Assembly: GCA_964344495.1 (NCBI GenBank)
Contig: CAYFNI010000029.1
Location: 1-24,173, forward strand
Direction: 5' to 3'
Length of the DNA: 24,173 nt
From: UBA6136 sp964344495
GTDB lineage: Bacteria; Pseudomonadota; Gammaproteobacteria; Methylococcales; Methylococcaceae
Positions 22,477-24,173 of this stretch are shown piece by piece. Position numbers and translations under genes: made by a program. Position 1 is the first letter of the stretch; each line of letters starts with the position of its first letter. Under the pieces are notes generated by a model. The model did no database searches. It was not told the DNA's origin and saw only the letters and a program-made list of their open reading frames with translations.

Positions 22477-23888
22477 CCCTGACGCCGGAACTCGGACTGG
22501 CAGCAGCCGGGCTGCTCGGCCTGCTCGTGCTGCTCGGACTGGTCGCGCGCCTGAACAACCGCGTCGGCGATCTGCACGCCCGCCTGCAACTCCTGCAGGG
22601 CAATGACGAACGGCTGGAACGCGGCCTGCGGGACGAAATGGCTGGCAACCGGCGCGAAACCGCCGAAGCGCTGGGACACACCCGCGACGAACTCAACCGC
22701 GCCATCGAGCGCCTGACGCAGGCACTGTCAGGACAAAGCGACCAGCTACGCAAACTGATGGATGACAAGCTCAGCCAGGCCCAGACCGATGCCCGCCAGG
22801 GCCGCGCGGAGCAGGCCGACAGCCTGCGCCATTTCGGCGAATCCCTCAACGGCCAGCTGCATCAGCTGATGCAGCGCAACACCGAGGGCATGGATGCCCT
22901 GCGCCAGAGCATCGAAGCCCGACTGGCCGCGATCCAGACCGACAACAGCCAGAAGCTGGAACAGATGCGCCAGACCGTCGACGAAAAACTCCATAACACC
23001 CTGGAGCAGCGGCTGGGCGAATCGTTCAGGCGGGTCAGCGAACAGCTGGAGCGCGTCCACACCGGACTGGGCGAAATGCAGACGCTGGCCTCCGGTGTCG
23101 GCGACCTCAAGAAGGTACTGACCAACGTCAAGGTGCGCGGCACCTGGGGCGAAGTGCAGTTGGACACCCTGCTGGAACAGATCCTCAGCCGTGGCCAGTA
23201 TGACAAGAATGTCGCCACCCGGCCGGGCAGCGGGGAGCGGGTCGAATTCGCCATCCGGCTGCCGGGCAGGGACGCGACCGACGCTGTGGTGTGGTTGCCC
23301 ATCGACGCCAAATTTCCGCTTGAGGATTACCAGAAGCTGCTGGAGGCGCAGGACGCGGGCGATCTCGCCACCGTCGAAGATGCCGGCCGGGCACTGGAAA
23401 ACCGTATCCGCGCCGAGGCCAAGACCATCCGCGACAAATACCTCGAGCCCCCGCACACCACCGATTTCGCCCTGCTGTTCCTGCCGATCGAAGGCCTCTA
23501 CGCCGAGGTCATCCGCCGACCGGGCCTGTTCGATACCCTGCAACGCGACTACCGCATCACTGTCACCGGCCCGACCACGCTGACCGCCATCCTCAACAGC
23601 CTGCAGATGGGATTCCGCACGCTGGCGATCGAACAGCGCTCCAGCGAAGTCTGGCAAGTTCTTGGCGCGGTCAAGACCGAATTCGGCAAGTTCGGCGACG
23701 TATTGGCCAAGACCAAAAAGAAGCTGGAAGAGGCCACTCGCACCATCGACCAGGCCGAAGTCCGCACCCGCGCCATCGACCGCAAGCTGCGCACGGTCGA
23801 ATCCCTGCCCACCGCCGAATCCGGGCCACTGCTGGCCGATCTGGTCGAGATGAGCGACGACTCCACGGACAACACCCCAGGGGCCTGA
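22473..23888 (+). CDS. rmuC: DNA recombination protein RmuC
   Basis: The 471-residue protein has one N-terminal membrane helix (GLAAAGLLGLLVLLGLVA), then about 180 residues of coiled coil (ERLERGLRDEMAGNRRETAE ... EQRLGESFRRVSEQLERV), and the conserved RmuC domain: VRGTWGEVQLDTLLEQ, WLPIDAKFPLEDYQ, LFLPIEGLYAEV and GPTTLTAILNSLQMGFRTLA. RmuC limits recombination at inverted repeats and has a PD-(D/E)XK-like core; the motif ...IDAKFP is the nuclease-like strand. The start is GTG 22473, overlapping the yajD-like stop as GTGA. The length agrees with the family. Confidence 0.95.
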   Translation: MTLTPELGLAAAGLLGLLVLLGLVARLNNRVGDLHARLQLLQGNDERLERGLRDEMAGNRRETAEALGHTRDELNRAIERLTQALSGQSDQLRKLMDDKLSQAQTDARQGRAEQADSLRHFGESLNGQLHQLMQRNTEGMDALRQSIEARLAAIQTDNSQKLEQMRQTVDEKLHNTLEQRLGESFRRVSEQLERVHTGLGEMQTLASGVGDLKKVLTNVKVRGTWGEVQLDTLLEQILSRGQYDKNVATRPGSGERVEFAIRLPGRDATDAVVWLPIDAKFPLEDYQKLLEAQDAGDLATVEDAGRALENRIRAEAKTIRDKYLEPPHTTDFALLFLPIEGLYAEVIRRPGLFDTLQRDYRITVTGPTTLTAILNSLQMGFRTLAIEQRSSEVWQVLGAVKTEFGKFGDVLAKTKKKLEEATRTIDQAEVRTRAIDRKLRTVESLPTAESGPLLADLVEMSDDSTDNTPGA

Positions 23889-23959
23889 ACGATTGCCTCA
23901 CCCTGCCCGTGATTTAAGCCACCCCACCAGTCGTACGTACATTCCTATAGAAATACTGG

Positions 23960-23987
23960 TTGACACGCATAGCTGATTCGTACATGC
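23960..23987 (+). promoter_or_regulatory. Promoter candidate with perfect -35
   Basis: TTGACA at 23960-23965 is a consensus -35. The -10 is weaker: CATGCT 17 bp later, or TACATG at 15 bp. It would drive the gene at 24111 with a leader of about 115 bases. An 8-bp palindrome, GTACGTAC, lies just upstream in the same intergenic stretch. Confidence 0.45.
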
Positions 23988-24015
23988 TCCACCCCATCAA
24001 AAGGGACGAGCCGAT

Positions 24016-24093
24016 TTATGCCACGGCATAAGTCAGGTCGACATATACCGAGCATTCAAAACCATTGAATCAGCCTGAGCTTATGAGGCTCGG
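24016..24093 (+). promoter_or_regulatory. Structured 5' leader with competing helices
   Basis: The 222-bp gap after rmuC has no gene but dense pairing potential. TTATGCC-AC-GGCATAA (24016-24031) is a local hairpin. CATAAGTCAGG (24027-24037) can instead pair with CCTGAGCTTATG (24074-24085), enclosing the perfect hairpin ATTCAA-N5-TTGAAT (24054-24070). CCGAGC (24048-24053) can pair with GCTCGG (24088-24093), just before the GGAGG ribosome site at 24097. These pairings exclude each other in part. I do not recognise a known riboswitch class. Confidence 0.4.
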
Positions 24094-24110
24094 GGTGGAG
24101 GCAATCAATC

Positions 24111-24173
24111 ATGAACATTAACTTCAAACTAATGAGCTCCCTGGCAGTCATGGTGCTGGGATTATTAGCCACA
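24111..24173 (+). CDS. N terminus of an exported or membrane protein, truncated by window end
   Basis: ATG 24111 has GGAGG 9 bp upstream. The 21 visible residues, MNINFKLMSSLAVMVLGLLA and T, form a short polar N end and a hydrophobic helix. Methyl-accepting chemotaxis proteins often begin this way (NxKL followed by a membrane helix), but a plain signal peptide cannot be excluded. Confidence 0.7.
   Translation, partial: MNINFKLMSSLAVMVLGLLAT

Noticed and set aside
24009..24020. GCCGATTT as a flagellar sigma28 -10 box for the final gene
   Set aside because: It resembles GCCGATAA, but no TAAA-type -35 stands at the required distance; the TTGACA at 23960 is a better lead.
23990..24115. A cyclic-di-GMP (GEMM) riboswitch in the final leader
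   Set aside because: The consensus segments of that class are absent, despite AAACCATT-like similarity; only generic pairing is supported.
1..24173. CRISPR arrays, insertion sequences, tRNA genes, prophage attachment sites
   Set aside because: No regular spaced repeats, transposase frames, tRNA cloverleaf motifs or flanking duplications were seen on either strand.

Overview
This window looks like the chromosome of a gammaproteobacterium that probably fixes CO2, plausibly a sulfur-oxidising chemolithoautotroph. The evidence is a complete Na+-translocating NADH:quinone oxidoreductase operon (nqrABCDEF plus nqrM), a gammaproteobacterial type A RNase P RNA, housekeeping genes typical of the class (rnd, sbcB, arfB, yajD, rmuC), and a DabA/DabB dissolved inorganic carbon (DIC) accumulation system. 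No genus can be named from sequence alone. The right half (from about 12.6 kb) is visibly more GC-rich than the nqr half. Two runs of exactly 10 Ns show that this is a scaffolded draft assembly.

Layout: 1-2459 (+) holds the 3' part of RNase D and an APH-like/P-loop kinase fusion. 2471-5510 (-) holds an exported seven-repeat YVTN beta-propeller, a coupled exported MxaD-like SRPBCC protein, and exonuclease I. 5574-11889 (-) holds nqrM, a strong UUCG-loop terminator, and nqrF-E-D-C-B-A, transcribed from nqrA towards nqrF with overlapping or tightly spaced genes. 12231-12600 (+) is rnpB. 12869-19539 (+) is a probable four-gene cluster: dabA, dabB, a DUF2490 outer-membrane beta-barrel protein, and an NtrC-family sigma54-dependent response regulator. 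19630-23888 (+) holds a small c-type cytochrome, a lipoprotein, an SGNH-hydrolase-like protein, ArfB, a YajD-like HNH protein and RmuC. The window ends in the first 21 codons of an exported or membrane protein, behind a leader that can form competing RNA helices.

The most interesting region is the dab cluster. A near-consensus sigma54 -24/-12 element (12873-12888) lies at the 5' end of dabA. A perfect 6-bp-arm dyad lies about 120 bp upstream of the predicted start, and a sigma54 activator is encoded at the distal end of the same gene run. This suggests that DIC uptake here is under two-component/sigma54 control with autoregulation, and that an outer-membrane protein belongs to the system. As written, dabA is broken by an in-frame TAA and two N gaps. 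All four zinc ligands known from Halothiobacillus DabA are present on either side of the first gap. The second gap appears to be an artefact, because joining its flanks restores a continuous conserved motif. A primary sodium pump next to the DIC transporter makes sodium coupling worth testing.
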